A DNA stretch of 64,000 bases from Gemmobacter aquatilis (GTDB lineage: Bacteria > Pseudomonadota > Alphaproteobacteria > Rhodobacterales > Rhodobacteraceae): the NCBI RefSeq assembly GCF_900110025.1, contig NZ_FOCE01000008.1:62001-126000 (forward strand). Reading direction: 5' to 3'. A model generated the notes under the pieces. The model searched no databases. It was not told the origin of the DNA and was given only the letters and a program-made list of their open reading frames with translations. Positions 8,044-16,840 of the stretch are shown piece by piece. The stretch's first letter is position 1; each line of letters starts with the position of its first letter. The translations under genes and the position numbers were made by a program.

Positions 8044-9687
8044 TCAGGTGGCGTCGTTGAGCGCGCGGGCCCGGTCACGCAGGACGAATTTCTGCACCTT
8101 GCCGGTGGAGGTTTTCGGCAATTCGCCGAAGACGACCGTCTTGGGGGTTTTGAAATGCGCCATGTTCTGGCGGCAGAAGGCGATCAGATCGGCCTCGGTG
8201 ATCGTGGCGCCGGGTTTCAGCTCCACAAAGGCGCAGGGGGTTTCGCCCCATTTTTCGTTCGGGCGGGCCACCACGGCGGCCTCGTTCACGGCGGGGTGCT
8301 TGTACAGCACATCCTCGACCTCGACCGAGGAGATGTTTTCGCCGCCCGAAATGATGATGTCCTTGGACCGGTCTTTCAGCTCGACATAGCCATCGGGGTG
8401 CATGACGCCCAGATCGCCCGAGGCGAACCAGCCGCCGGTGAAGGAATCGTCGGTGGCGGTGGGGTTCTTGAGATAACCCTTCATCACGTTGTTGCCGCGC
8501 ATGAAGATCTCGCCCATCGTCTGGCCATCGGCGGGGCAGGGGACAAGCGTTTCGGGATCGGCGACCATGAGGCCCGCCAGCGCGAGGTTCTTCACCCCTT
8601 GCCGGGCCTTCAGCCGGGCCCGGCGTTCGGGCGTTTCGGCGTTCCAGTCGGATTTCCACGCGCAGACCACCGAGGGGCCGTAGGTTTCGGTCAGGCCGTA
8701 AACATGGGTGACCTCGACGCCCATCGCCTCCATCTTCTCGATCACGGCGGCGGGCGGCGAGGCGCCTGCGGTCATCACCCGCACCTGATGCGAGAAGTCC
8801 TTCAGATGGTCGGGCGCATTGGCCAGCATGTTCAAGACGATGGGCGCGCCGCAGAAATGGGTGGCCTTTTCGTCGCGGATCAGTTGGAAGATCGGTTCGG
8901 CCCGCACGGCGCGCAGGCAGAGACAGACGCCGGCATTGGCGGCGATGGTCCAGGGGAAACACCAGCCGTTGCAATGGAACATCGGCAGCGTCCACAGGTA
9001 GCGCGAATGATGCGCCATGCCCCAGGTGGTGATGTTCGACATGGCGTTCAGTGCGGCCCCGCGATGGTGATAGACCACGCCCTTCGGGTTGCCGGTGGTG
9101 CCCGAGGTGTAGTTGAGGCTGATCGCATCCCATTCATTGTCGGGCAGGATCGGGTCGAAACCGGGGTCGCCCTCGGCCAGCAGGGCGTCATAGGTGGCCT
9201 GACCGACAAGGCGACCGCCGTCGAAGGACGGATCTTCGATGTCGATCACCAGCATGTCGCGGCGGCCGCTGATGCGGATGGCGCGGTCTGTCACCTCGGC
9301 AAATTCGGGATCGACGAAGATGGCCTTCGCTTCGGCATGGGCGAGGATGAAGGCGATCGCCTCGGCATCCAGGCGGGTGTTGATGGTGTTCAGAACGGCG
9401 CCGGCCATTGGCACGCTGAAATGCAGTTCGAACATTTCCGGGATATTGGCGGCGATCACCGAGACGGTATCGTCCTTGCCGATGCCACGCTGCACCAAGG
9501 CCGAAGCGATGCGGCGCATCCGGTCATAGGTTTCGCCCCAGGTGCGACGAATGTCGCCATAGACCACGGCGGGCAGTTCCGGGTAAATCCCGGCTGTGCG
9601 CTCCGCGAAGGACAGCGGTGTCAGGGCGACATGGTTGGCCGCAACCGCATCAAGCCCACTGGCGTAGATGCTTGTCTTGTTCAGCAT
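8044..9687 (-). CDS. Acyl-CoA synthetase (AMP-forming), DmdB/medium-chain ligase type
   Basis: 547 aa AMP-binding ligase, the size of this family. It activates a carboxylic acid to the acyl-adenylate and then to the CoA thioester. Motifs: phosphate loop YTSGTTGNPKG, VYGLTETYGP, SGDLGVMHPDGYVELKDRSKD, and the C-terminal catalytic lysine in LPKTSTGKVQKF. The frame stays open upstream, but the ATG at 9687 has GGGAGGAGATC ideally spaced, so the longer version is rejected. It is the first gene of the minus-strand catabolic run, divergent from the hybrid kinase. It resembles 3-methylmercaptopropionyl-CoA ligase-type enzymes; the substrate cannot be told. Confidence 0.92.
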   Translation of the reverse strand: MLNKTSIYASGLDAVAANHVALTPLSFAERTAGIYPELPAVVYGDIRRTWGETYDRMRRIASALVQRGIGKDDTVSVIAANIPEMFELHFSVPMAGAVLNTINTRLDAEAIAFILAHAEAKAIFVDPEFAEVTDRAIRISGRRDMLVIDIEDPSFDGGRLVGQATYDALLAEGDPGFDPILPDNEWDAISLNYTSGTTGNPKGVVYHHRGAALNAMSNITTWGMAHHSRYLWTLPMFHCNGWCFPWTIAANAGVCLCLRAVRAEPIFQLIRDEKATHFCGAPIVLNMLANAPDHLKDFSHQVRVMTAGASPPAAVIEKMEAMGVEVTHVYGLTETYGPSVVCAWKSDWNAETPERRARLKARQGVKNLALAGLMVADPETLVPCPADGQTMGEIFMRGNNVMKGYLKNPTATDDSFTGGWFASGDLGVMHPDGYVELKDRSKDIIISGGENISSVEVEDVLYKHPAVNEAAVVARPNEKWGETPCAFVELKPGATITEADLIAFCRQNMAHFKTPKTVVFGELPKTSTGKVQKFVLRDRARALNDAT

Positions 9688-9758
9688 TGTGATCTCCTCC
9701 CGAACCGTGCCGAAGTTCCCCCAACCCCGGCGCGACGCAGGCAGATACACATGGCGAT

Positions 9759-9768
9759 GTTGCGCAAC
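9759..9768. promoter_or_regulatory. Palindrome GTTGCGCAAC in divergent promoter region
   Basis: A perfect 10-bp palindrome in the 190-bp region between the acyl-CoA synthetase (minus) and the hybrid kinase (plus). It is followed at once by TTTCCGCGAAA, itself nearly symmetric. It is a candidate operator for the catabolic operon; the binding protein is unknown. Confidence 0.35.
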
Positions 9769-9877
9769 TTTCCGCGAAATGTAGCGAATTGTGACGCGGT
9801 GGCGTTTGGGGTTGGGAAACCCGCGCGGCTGGCGCAGATTGCGCGGCGGAAGCGGGGCTTGCCTGCGAGGGAATGGG

Positions 9878-11836
9878 ATGATGCGTGACAATCCGTTCGG
9901 CCAGCGTCTGCCGCGGCTGGTGATGGAGGGGCTGGGCCATCTGGCGCAGGGCATCACGGTGTTCGATGCCGATCTGCGGCTGGTGGCATGGAACGCGCAG
10001 TTTCTGGAGACGCTGGGCTATCCGCCGGATCTGGCGTTCGAGGGGGCGGATTTCGCCTCTTTCATCCGGTTCAATGCCTTGCGCGGCGAATATGGCCCCG
10101 GCGACCCCGAAGCGCAGGTGGCCGAACGGGTGGCGGTGGCGCGGCGGTTCGAGAAGCATCAGGTGGAGCGGCGGCGGCCGGATGGATCGGTGATTCAGGT
10201 CACGGGAACGCCGCTGCCGAGCGGCGGCTTCGTGACCACCTATACCGATGTGACGGCGGTGCGGCGGCAGGAAGAGCGGCTGCAGGTGATGATCGCGCAG
10301 CGCACGCTGGCCTTGCAGGCCAGCGAGGCCCGGCTGAAGCTGATCGCCGACGAGGTGCCCGCCGGGATTGCGCATATCGACCGGGACATGAAGATCCTCT
10401 ACGCCAACAAGCGCTTTGCCCATGCCTATGGCCTGACGCCCGAGCAGATGATCGGGCTGCGCGCCAGCGATGTGCTGCATCCGCGCACGCTGCGCGAATC
10501 GGCGCGGTTCTTTGAACAGGCGCGGCGCGGGTCTTTGGTGGATTTCGAGATGCGGGTGGAACTGCCGGGCGGGCAGATGAAGGACATCCGCACCCTGCTG
10601 CGCCCCGAGGCGCCCTCGGCGGGCGAGGTGATCGGGTTCTATCTGCTGTCGATCGACGTGACGCGGCGCAAGGCCACGATGTCGGCCTTGATGCGGTCGC
10701 AGAAGATGGATGCGCTGGGGCGGATGGCCAGCGGCATTTCGCATGATTTCAACAATCTGCTGACGATCATTCTGGGCAATCTGGGGCCGTTGCAAGACCA
10801 GTTGGGCGAGGGGGAGCTGTGCGACGAATATCTGCGCCCGGCGATTGCGGCGGCGCGGCGCGGGTCGTCGCTGACGCAGCGGTTGCTGGGGCTGGCGCGG
10901 CGCGAACAGTTCGACCCGCAGCCCACCGATATCGACGCGGCGGTGAGCGAGATCTGCAGCCTGCTGCGGTCTTCCTTGCCGCAGACGCTGGAACTGGTGC
11001 AGCGGCGCCATTCGGACCTGCCGCGCGCGCTGGTCGATCAGGCGCAGTTGGAAATGGCGCTGCTGAATCTGGCGCTGAATGCGCGGGATGCGACGGGCGG
11101 GCGCGGGCGGATCGTGATCGAGGCGGACCCCTATGCGCTGCCGCTGGAAGAGGCGGAAATGCTGCATCTGCCGGTAGGCGATTATGTGCGGCTGCGCTTT
11201 TCCGACGATGGCTGCGGCATGGGCGCCGATCATGCCGAGCGGATTTTCGAGCCGTTCTTCACCTCGAAAGCGGCGGGGGCCGGGTCTGGCCTCGGGCTTT
11301 CCATGGTGTATGGCTTTGTGAAGCAATCCAACGGGGCGATTTCGCTGGAAACGGCGCCGGGGGCGGGGACGGTGTTCACCATCCTGCTGCCGGGCGTGGG
11401 GATCGGCGAGCCGGTTGCGCCGGCGGCACACGAGCCGGAGCCGGTGCAGGAGGGCGGCGAAGTGCTGGTGCTGCTGGTGGAGGATGACGCCGAGGTGCGG
11501 CGCACCATAAGGCGCAAGCTGACCGGGCTGGGCTATCCGCTGATCGAGGCGGCGGATGGCGATGCGGCGCTGAGCCTGTTGCAGCGGCTGGACAGTATCG
11601 GGCTGGTGCTGTCGGATATCGAGATGCCGGGCAGTCTGGATGGGGTGCAACTGGCGCGCCGCATCCGCGACGGGTTTCCGGCGGTGGCGGTGGCACTGAT
11701 GAGCGGCAAGGCCGGCAGCGCAAGGGCGATGGCCGAGGCGGGGTTGGCGGTGCCGTTCCTGCAAAAGCCGTTCAGCCCGACAGAGCTTGCGGCGGCCTTG
11801 ACGCAGGCGCTGGATGCGGTGGAGCGGCGGGGATGA
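9878..11836 (+). CDS. PAS-domain hybrid histidine kinase
   Basis: 652 aa, soluble, no membrane segment. Order: PAS/PAS-7 domain (about 10-130, GITVFDADLRLVAWN), short coiled linker, second PAS (about 155-270), HisKA with phospho-acceptor His289 (ASGISHDFNNLL), HATPase_c (N-box LALNARDAT, GCGMG, GSGLGLSMVYG), then a C-terminal receiver domain with Asp580 (LVLSDIEMPG). The ATG at 9878 is chosen for the GAGGGA before it; a second ATG follows directly. It overlaps the response-regulator gene by 4 nt. Hybrid kinases with this layout signal metabolic cues in alphaproteobacteria; here the divergent catabolic operon is the obvious candidate target. Confidence 0.92.
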   Translation: MMRDNPFGQRLPRLVMEGLGHLAQGITVFDADLRLVAWNAQFLETLGYPPDLAFEGADFASFIRFNALRGEYGPGDPEAQVAERVAVARRFEKHQVERRRPDGSVIQVTGTPLPSGGFVTTYTDVTAVRRQEERLQVMIAQRTLALQASEARLKLIADEVPAGIAHIDRDMKILYANKRFAHAYGLTPEQMIGLRASDVLHPRTLRESARFFEQARRGSLVDFEMRVELPGGQMKDIRTLLRPEAPSAGEVIGFYLLSIDVTRRKATMSALMRSQKMDALGRMASGISHDFNNLLTIILGNLGPLQDQLGEGELCDEYLRPAIAAARRGSSLTQRLLGLARREQFDPQPTDIDAAVSEICSLLRSSLPQTLELVQRRHSDLPRALVDQAQLEMALLNLALNARDATGGRGRIVIEADPYALPLEEAEMLHLPVGDYVRLRFSDDGCGMGADHAERIFEPFFTSKAAGAGSGLGLSMVYGFVKQSNGAISLETAPGAGTVFTILLPGVGIGEPVAPAAHEPEPVQEGGEVLVLLVEDDAEVRRTIRRKLTGLGYPLIEAADGDAALSLLQRLDSIGLVLSDIEMPGSLDGVQLARRIRDGFPAVAVALMSGKAGSARAMAEAGLAVPFLQKPFSPTELAAALTQALDAVERRG

Positions 11837-12549
11837 GCGATCTGATCTATCTGCTGGAAGACGATCTGGATGTGTCGCGGCTGATCGTGCGCACGCTGAC
11901 CCAGCACGGCTTTGCCCCGCGCGCCTTTCGCCGCATGGCCGAGTTTGAACGCGAGGCACGGCGCCAGCCGCCCGATCTGTGCATCATCGACCTGTCGCTG
12001 CCCGATGGCGACGGGTTGTCGCTGCTGAGCGGCGGGGTGTTGCCGGTGACGGTGCCGCGCATCATCGTGACCGGGCGCATCAGCCTGACCGACCGGATCG
12101 TCGGGCTGGAAGTGGGCGCCGATGATTACATCGTCAAACCCTTCGAGCCGCGCGAGCTGGTGGCGCGCATCCGCGCCGTGTTGCGCCGCAGCCGCATCCT
12201 GCAGCGCGAGGCCGAGACGCGCGAGGGGCCGCTGGCGGTGTTCGGCTGCTGGACGGCGGATCTGGAGGCCTGCACGCTGACCCATGAAAGCGGGCGGGTG
12301 GTGGATCTGAGTTCGTCGGAAACCACGCTGCTGGCGGCGTTCCTGAAAGCGCCGGGCCGGGTGTTGAGCCGGTCGAACCTGCTGGATGCCACGATGGGCC
12401 GGGCCTCCGAGCCGTTCGACCGCAGCATGGATGCCCGCATCAGCCGGTTGCGCCGCAAGCTGGATGACGATTCCCGCGCGCCGGAGATCATCCGCACGGT
12501 CTATGGCGCGGGCTATATCTTTGCGCAGCGGGTGGCGTGGAGCGGCTGA
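11833..12549 (+). CDS. OmpR-family response regulator
   Basis: 238 aa: receiver domain (LLEDDLDVSR, phospho-acceptor Asp53 in IIDLSLPDGDG, Thr in IIVTGR, KPFEPRELVARI) and a C-terminal winged helix (RVLSRSNLLDATMG, RSMDARISRLRRKLDDD, VYGAGYIF). The start overlaps the kinase stop (ATGA), so the two are translationally coupled and very likely a cognate pair. It is convergent with the DUF4405 gene 20 bp on. Confidence 0.93.
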   Translation: MSDLIYLLEDDLDVSRLIVRTLTQHGFAPRAFRRMAEFEREARRQPPDLCIIDLSLPDGDGLSLLSGGVLPVTVPRIIVTGRISLTDRIVGLEVGADDYIVKPFEPRELVARIRAVLRRSRILQREAETREGPLAVFGCWTADLEACTLTHESGRVVDLSSSETTLLAAFLKAPGRVLSRSNLLDATMGRASEPFDRSMDARISRLRRKLDDDSRAPEIIRTVYGAGYIFAQRVAWSG

Positions 12550-12568
12550 GCGCCCCACGCCCTGTGGA

Positions 12569-13075
12569 TCAGGGGGCGAGGCTGTTCAGCACCGCCGCAA
12601 GTTCGAAGGCGGATTTGCCCGAAGCGGTGGCGGCTTCGCCAAGGCTGGCCTCCTCGCCTGTCACATTGAACCCCGCGGCGGTCAGCGCGGCGACAATCGC
12701 CTCGGGCGTGCTGCCCAGCAGGGGCGCCAGTTCGGCGGCGGAATGGGCCATCACCCGGTTGGCCAGCACCAGCGGCGGCGGGCCGTCTGCGGTGGCCTCG
12801 CTGCCCCCCAGCGGCACGAGGAAGGCCAGCGCGGCGGCGAGCGAGATCGCCGAGGCAATCGCCATCGGCGCGCGGCGCAGATAGCCCAGCATCGGGCGTC
12901 CGTTCTTCCAGACATGCAGGCCGAAGGGCAGGATCAGCACGAGGCTGAGCCATTCATGCATCCCGTGAAAGCCGGAGGGGCCGATATGGAAGAACAGCGC
13001 AAGGCCAGAGATCAGCGACACGAGAAACAGGCCGGTGATGAACGGGGTGGCGTAACGGTTGAACAGGCTGGGCAT
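12569..13075 (-). CDS. DUF4405-type membrane protein
   Basis: 168 aa. Residues 8-30, 40-58 and 70-92 are hydrophobic helices. His residues in the first two (GPSGFHGMHEWLS and GLHVWKNG) match the DUF4405 group, which resembles a small cytochrome-b-like haem-binding bundle. The C-terminal third (about 100-168) is a soluble part with two SPEAIVAALTAAGFNV-like helical repeats that recall DUF4405 proteins with an added DNA-binding-like motif; its role is unknown. The ATG is chosen because the long upstream open frame has no family match. Confidence 0.75.
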   Translation of the reverse strand: MPSLFNRYATPFITGLFLVSLISGLALFFHIGPSGFHGMHEWLSLVLILPFGLHVWKNGRPMLGYLRRAPMAIASAISLAAALAFLVPLGGSEATADGPPPLVLANRVMAHSAAELAPLLGSTPEAIVAALTAAGFNVTGEEASLGEAATASGKSAFELAAVLNSLAP

Positions 13076-13103
13076 CGAAGATCCTTGGTCTGGCTGGTGC
13101 GGA

Positions 13104-13142
13104 CCCGCATGGGGTTGCCCGCGGCATTTGCATCCATGCGGG
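13104..13142. repeat. Inverted repeat with 9-bp perfect arms
   Basis: CCCGCATGG (13104-13112) and CCATGCGGG (13134-13142) are exact reverse complements, 21 nt apart, in the divergent gap between the DUF4405 gene and lolA. It could fold as a hairpin or be a split operator. Nothing else was seen in this 204-bp gap. Confidence 0.4.
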
Positions 13143-13279
13143 GGACAGGCGTTCAACGCGGCGGGATTCGGGTTCCGTCGCCCCTGGCGGGCCTCACGCG
13201 CGCTCACAGCTTCTACACAATGTCGCAGTCTGGCGCGCCGGGGGCTGTGCAAGCCCGGTGCAGGGCTTATATTCCGCGC

Positions 13280-13879
13280 ATGAACCGCCGCATCCTGCTT
13301 CTTGCCCCGCTCGCCCTTGCCCTGTTTGCGCTGCCCGCGCAGGCGGAAAAGATCTCGCTTTCCGCGATCTCTGGCTATCTCAACGGGTTGAAGACCGCCG
13401 AGGCGGAATTTACCCAGATCAATTCCGATGGCAGCATCGCCACCGGCAAGCTGTTCATCCATCGGCCCGGACGGGTACGGTTTGAATATGCGCCGCCGGA
13501 CAAGAGCCTTGTGCTGGCCAGCGCCGGGACGGTGGCGATTTTCGACACGAAATCCAACCAGCCGCCGGAACAGTATCCGCTGGCCAAGACGCCGCTGAAC
13601 CTGATTCTGGCGCAGAATGTCGATCTGGCGAAGGCCAAGATGGTGATCGGTCACCGCGAGGATGGCACCTCGACCCGGGTGAAGGCCCAAGATCCGCAGC
13701 ACCCGGAATATGGATCGATCGAGATGGTGTTCACCGGAAAGCCAGTGGAGCTGCGTCAATGGGTCATCACCGATGACGCGGGCGGGCAGACCACGGTGAT
13801 TCTGGGCGATATGGCCAAGGGCAAAAGCTACCCCGCCAATCTGTTCAGCATTCAGGTCGAGGCTGAGAAGCGCAACTGA
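13280..13879 (+). CDS. lolA: Outer-membrane lipoprotein carrier protein LolA
   Basis: 199 aa periplasmic protein with a clear signal peptide (LLLAPLALALFALPAQA). It shuttles lipoproteins from LolCDE to the outer membrane. The half-barrel family pattern is visible: LKTAEAEFTQINSDGSIATGKL, HRPGRVRFEYAPPDKSLVLA, then PLNLIL and RQWVITDDAGGQTTVIL. The frame is open far upstream, but the signal peptide fixes the start at this ATG. Convergent with the lytic transglycosylase. Confidence 0.9.
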   Translation: MNRRILLLAPLALALFALPAQAEKISLSAISGYLNGLKTAEAEFTQINSDGSIATGKLFIHRPGRVRFEYAPPDKSLVLASAGTVAIFDTKSNQPPEQYPLAKTPLNLILAQNVDLAKAKMVIGHREDGTSTRVKAQDPQHPEYGSIEMVFTGKPVELRQWVITDDAGGQTTVILGDMAKGKSYPANLFSIQVEAEKRN

Positions 13880-13890
13880 CCGCATGGCAC

Positions 13891-13913
13891 GCGGGCGGCC
13901 GGTGGCGCCGCCC
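13891..13913. terminator. GC hairpin between convergent lolA and lipoprotein gene
   Basis: CGGGCGGC pairs perfectly with GCCGCCCG around a 7-nt loop in the 36-bp gap between two converging genes. No T-run follows on either strand, so termination strength is uncertain. Confidence 0.45.
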
Positions 13914-13915
13914 GT

Positions 13916-14500
13916 TCAGCTGCGCCCGCAGGACGCCAGTTGCGCGGCATAGCGATCCGACCGGCGCTGCACCTTGTCGGCGACATCGACCAGCCAGCTT
14001 TTCGCGTTGTAGCTGCCTTTGGCAAAGCCCGTCCGGCCTTCGTGATAGGCCAGATACTGGCTGCGCGCATCCCATTTGGAAATGCCCAGCCCCTTGGTGC
14101 TGCCATCCATGTACCAACCCATGAAATCGGTGGCATCGGCGATGCGATCCCGCCGCGCGCCGCGATTGCGGGTTTCCTGCTCGTATTCCTCCCAGGTGCC
14201 ATCCAGCGCCTGGCTATAGCCATAGGCGGTGCTTTGGCGGCCCATCGGGATGATGCCCAGCGCAAAGCGATGCGGGGTCTTGGCGTTGCCGACGAATTTG
14301 CTTTCCTGATGGATCGTCGCCATCTGGACATGCACGGGGATGCCCCAGCGACGCTCGGTATCCTTCATGGCGCGCCAATATTCCGGGCGCTCGCTCAGAA
14401 TGGCGCAGGCGTCGTCCAGATTGCGTGGCGCCGAAAACCTGCCCCCACCGCACGAGGCGAGAAGCAAAAGCAGGATCGACGCACGGAGAAGTCTGCTCAT
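13916..14500 (-). CDS. Lipoprotein with lytic transglycosylase (SLT-like) domain
   Basis: 194 aa. A signal with lipobox LLLASC points to lipidation at Cys20 or nearby. The catalytic domain shows the SLT pattern: Glu in IHQESKFVG, then ALGIIPMG and AYGYSQALDGTWEEY (equivalent to GLMQ), and YLAYHEGRTGF near the end. It would cleave peptidoglycan glycan strands with formation of 1,6-anhydroMurNAc. GAGGGG lies before the ATG; upstream extensions lack a signal. Confidence 0.85.
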   Translation of the reverse strand: MSRLLRASILLLLLASCGGGRFSAPRNLDDACAILSERPEYWRAMKDTERRWGIPVHVQMATIHQESKFVGNAKTPHRFALGIIPMGRQSTAYGYSQALDGTWEEYEQETRNRGARRDRIADATDFMGWYMDGSTKGLGISKWDARSQYLAYHEGRTGFAKGSYNAKSWLVDVADKVQRRSDRYAAQLASCGRS

Positions 14501-14721
14501 CTGCCCCTCGTGTGTCTTTATCTTTTGCAGGCAGGATAGGGGAAATCGCCGGGCGGGGAAATGGGGCGCCGCATCCTTTCGCATCAGAAAAACGAGAGGC
14601 GCGGCTTGCAGATCGGCAAAAACTGTCGGATCGCGGGGCACAGACTGTTTCCCTGATTCGCTGTGCGTCATGTGGACCTTTGGCCACCTTGGGAGTATTT
14701 ATGGTGTGGGGGACTGACCGA

Positions 14722-15048
14722 ATGCTGAAAACTCAGGCCAAATATCATCTCGGGCAGGTGTTGCGCCATCGCAAGCACCCCTTTCGCGGGGTTGTCTTCG
14801 ATGTGGACGCGATGTTCTCGAACACCGAGGAATGGTATGCCGCCATTCCCGAGGACAGCCGCCCCGACCGCGACCAGCCGTTCTATCACCTGCTGGCGGA
14901 GAACGACCAAAGCTTCTACGTCGCCTATGTGTCGGAGCAGAATCTGGTGCCCGATGAAACCGGCGAGCCGGTGGAGCATCCGGATGTGCATGACCTGTTT
15001 GGCGATTTTCAGGACGGGCGCTATCCGCTGCAGTTTCAGCTGAACTAG
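14722..15048 (+). CDS. hspQ: Heat-shock protein HspQ
   Basis: 108 aa, the family size. The translation AKYHLGQVLRHRKHPFRGVV and FDVD, then PFYHLLAENDQSFYVAYVSE, match HspQ/YccV. In enterobacteria this protein binds hemimethylated DNA near oriC and acts as a Lon specificity factor. An in-frame ATG at 14701 with GGGAG upstream would add seven residues; the family N-terminus favours 14722. The stop overlaps the stop of the convergent gamma-glutamyltransferase gene by 4 nt. Confidence 0.9.
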   Translation: MLKTQAKYHLGQVLRHRKHPFRGVVFDVDAMFSNTEEWYAAIPEDSRPDRDQPFYHLLAENDQSFYVAYVSEQNLVPDETGEPVEHPDVHDLFGDFQDGRYPLQFQLN

Positions 15049-16622
15049 TATCCCAGCGCGCAGCCGTCCTTGCGCGGGTCTGACGCGCCTTCCAGCACGC
15101 CGCTGTCATGGATATGGATCGCCTGCGCGCCGCCGATCGGCTCTTCCGGGGCGATCACGCTATGGCCCATCGCGGCCAGTGCGGCGCGGGTTTCCGGGGC
15201 ATAGCCGCTTTCCACCTTCATCCCCTCGGGCGCGGCAAAGCAGCGCGGCGCGTCGATGGCGCTTTGCAGATCCATGCCGTAATCGACCAGATTGGTAACG
15301 AAACGCGCATGGCCGCAGGGCTGATAGGCGCCGCCCATCACGCCGAAGGGCAGGGTGACGCGCCCGCCCGCAGCGATCATGCCGGGGATGATGGTGTGCA
15401 TCGGGCGCTTGCCGCCGCCCGCCTCGTTCGGATGGCCGGGGGTCAGGCTGAACCCGGCGCCACGGTTCTGGAAGTTGATCCCGTATTTCTGCGAGGCAAG
15501 CCCCGCGCCGAAGCCCCAGAAGATCGAATAGATCAACGAAACCGCCATGCGATCCCGGTCCACCACGGTGATATAGACGGTGTCACGATGCACCGCCTCG
15601 GTCAGCGGGGTGGCGGCGGGCAGGGCGCGGCGCGGGTCGATCAGCGCGGCCAGACGGGCGGCGGTTTCGGGCGCCAGCATATGGGCCAGGCGGGTGGTGC
15701 GGTCAGGATCGGCGAGGAAACGGTTGCGCGCATCATAGGCCAGCTTGGCGGCCTCGGCCTCCAGATGCGCGCGGGGGGCGCCCAGCGGATCAAGCGCCGT
15801 AAGGTCGAAGTGCTTGAGAATATTGAGCATCAGCAGCGCTGTGGCGCCCTGGCCATTCGGCGGATGCTCGATCAGCTCGATCCCCTTGTAGGCGGTGCTG
15901 ACCGGATCGGTGTAAAAGCTCTGCGTTGCGGCAAGATCGTCCAGCGTGTGCCCGCCGCCAAGGGCGCGCAGCGAGGCGATCATGTCCTCGGCCGCCTCGC
16001 CTTCGTAAAACCCGGCGCGGCCTTCGCGGGCGATGCGGCGCAGCACCTCGGCCTGACCTGGGGCGCGGAAGATCTGCCCGACGCGGGGCACCGCGCCATC
16101 CAGCAGATAAAAGCGCCGGGCATCGCCCTGCAGGATCGATTCATCCTCGCCCCAGTCGCGCGCAACGCGCGGTGCGACCGGCACGCCTTCGTCGGCATAG
16201 CGGATCGCCGGGGCCAGCAGATCGGCCAGCGGCAGGCGGCCCCAATCGGCATTCAGGCGGCAGAAGGCATCCACCGCGCCGGGCAGCGTCACCGTATCAA
16301 TCCCGTGGATCGGCATCGCGGTCAGGCCCCGCGCGCGCAGCGCCTCGGCTGACAGGGCCGCGGGGGCACGGCCCGAGCCGTTGAGGCCGATCACACGCTC
16401 TTCACCGGCGGGTTTCAGCAGGATGAAGCAATCGCCGCCCAGCCCGGTCATCTGCGGTTCGCAAATGCCCAGCAGCACAGCCCCGGCAATGGCGGCATCG
16501 GCGGCGGTGCCGCCCGCCTGCAGCACATCCAGCGCCACTTTGGCGGCCAGCGGGTGCGAGGTGGCGCAGAGGCCATTGGCCGCAAAGACGGCAGAGCGTC
16601 CCGGTTTCTCGAAGTCGCGCAT
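15045..16622 (-). CDS. Gamma-glutamyltransferase family protein
   Basis: 525 aa Ntn-hydrolase made as a proenzyme. The self-cleavage site and nucleophile is Thr348 in RDTVYITVVD, the variant seen in the YwrD-like branch of the family. N-terminal part: FAANGLCATSHPLAAKVALD, GTAADAAIAG, GLGGDCF. No signal peptide, so it is probably cytoplasmic, unlike the classical periplasmic enzyme. It may hydrolyse glutathione, gamma-glutamyl or cephalosporin-like amides. GGAGGACAGG precedes the ATG. Its leader carries a TTTGATCAAA palindrome shared with the aldehyde dehydrogenase promoter region. Confidence 0.9.
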   Translation of the reverse strand: MRDFEKPGRSAVFAANGLCATSHPLAAKVALDVLQAGGTAADAAIAGAVLLGICEPQMTGLGGDCFILLKPAGEERVIGLNGSGRAPAALSAEALRARGLTAMPIHGIDTVTLPGAVDAFCRLNADWGRLPLADLLAPAIRYADEGVPVAPRVARDWGEDESILQGDARRFYLLDGAVPRVGQIFRAPGQAEVLRRIAREGRAGFYEGEAAEDMIASLRALGGGHTLDDLAATQSFYTDPVSTAYKGIELIEHPPNGQGATALLMLNILKHFDLTALDPLGAPRAHLEAEAAKLAYDARNRFLADPDRTTRLAHMLAPETAARLAALIDPRRALPAATPLTEAVHRDTVYITVVDRDRMAVSLIYSIFWGFGAGLASQKYGINFQNRGAGFSLTPGHPNEAGGGKRPMHTIIPGMIAAGGRVTLPFGVMGGAYQPCGHARFVTNLVDYGMDLQSAIDAPRCFAAPEGMKVESGYAPETRAALAAMGHSVIAPEEPIGGAQAIHIHDSGVLEGASDPRKDGCALGY

Positions 16623-16657
16623 CCTGTCCTCCGGCTGTCCGCGGGCAGGCTAGGCTT

Positions 16658-16667
16658 TTTGATCAAA
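16658..16667. promoter_or_regulatory. TTTGATCAAA palindrome upstream of gamma-glutamyltransferase
   Basis: A perfect 10-bp palindrome 36-45 bp before the GGT start codon. The same ten bases form the core of the 28-bp palindrome at 24879-24906. The symmetric TTGATCAA core is typical of sites for FadR-branch GntR regulators; no such regulator gene is in the window. Confidence 0.45.
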
Positions 16668-16678
16668 CTTGGGAAGTG

Positions 16679-16724
16679 CCTCGGCGCCACGATCTGGGTG
16701 GGGGCAAAACTCGCGGCGCCGAGG
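16679..16724. repeat. Inverted repeat, 10-bp perfect arms, in the 16623-16840 gap
   Basis: CCTCGGCGCC (16679-16688) and GGCGCCGAGG (16715-16724) are exact reverse complements, 26 nt apart. They lie between the RsbW-like gene and the gamma-glutamyltransferase, both on the minus strand. Either a transcription terminator for the former without a clear T-run, or a leader structure of the latter. Further on, 16787-16819 resembles a segment upstream of the PKS gene. Confidence 0.4.
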
Positions 16725-16840
16725 GAAGCTTTATGCAGCTACCCGCTAAACCTAGGGGATGTGTCGGGCGGATTTGCGGGGAAAACGTGGCAACTCTGCG
16801 TCACTTTTTCCCGATGTGGAACAGTGCAGCCACTTGCCCC

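Noticed and set aside
1493-9687. DMSP demethylation pathway (dmdBC)
   Set aside because: Ligase and dehydrogenase resemble DmdB and DmdC, but dmdA and dmdD are absent and these families are broad, so the substrate was left open.
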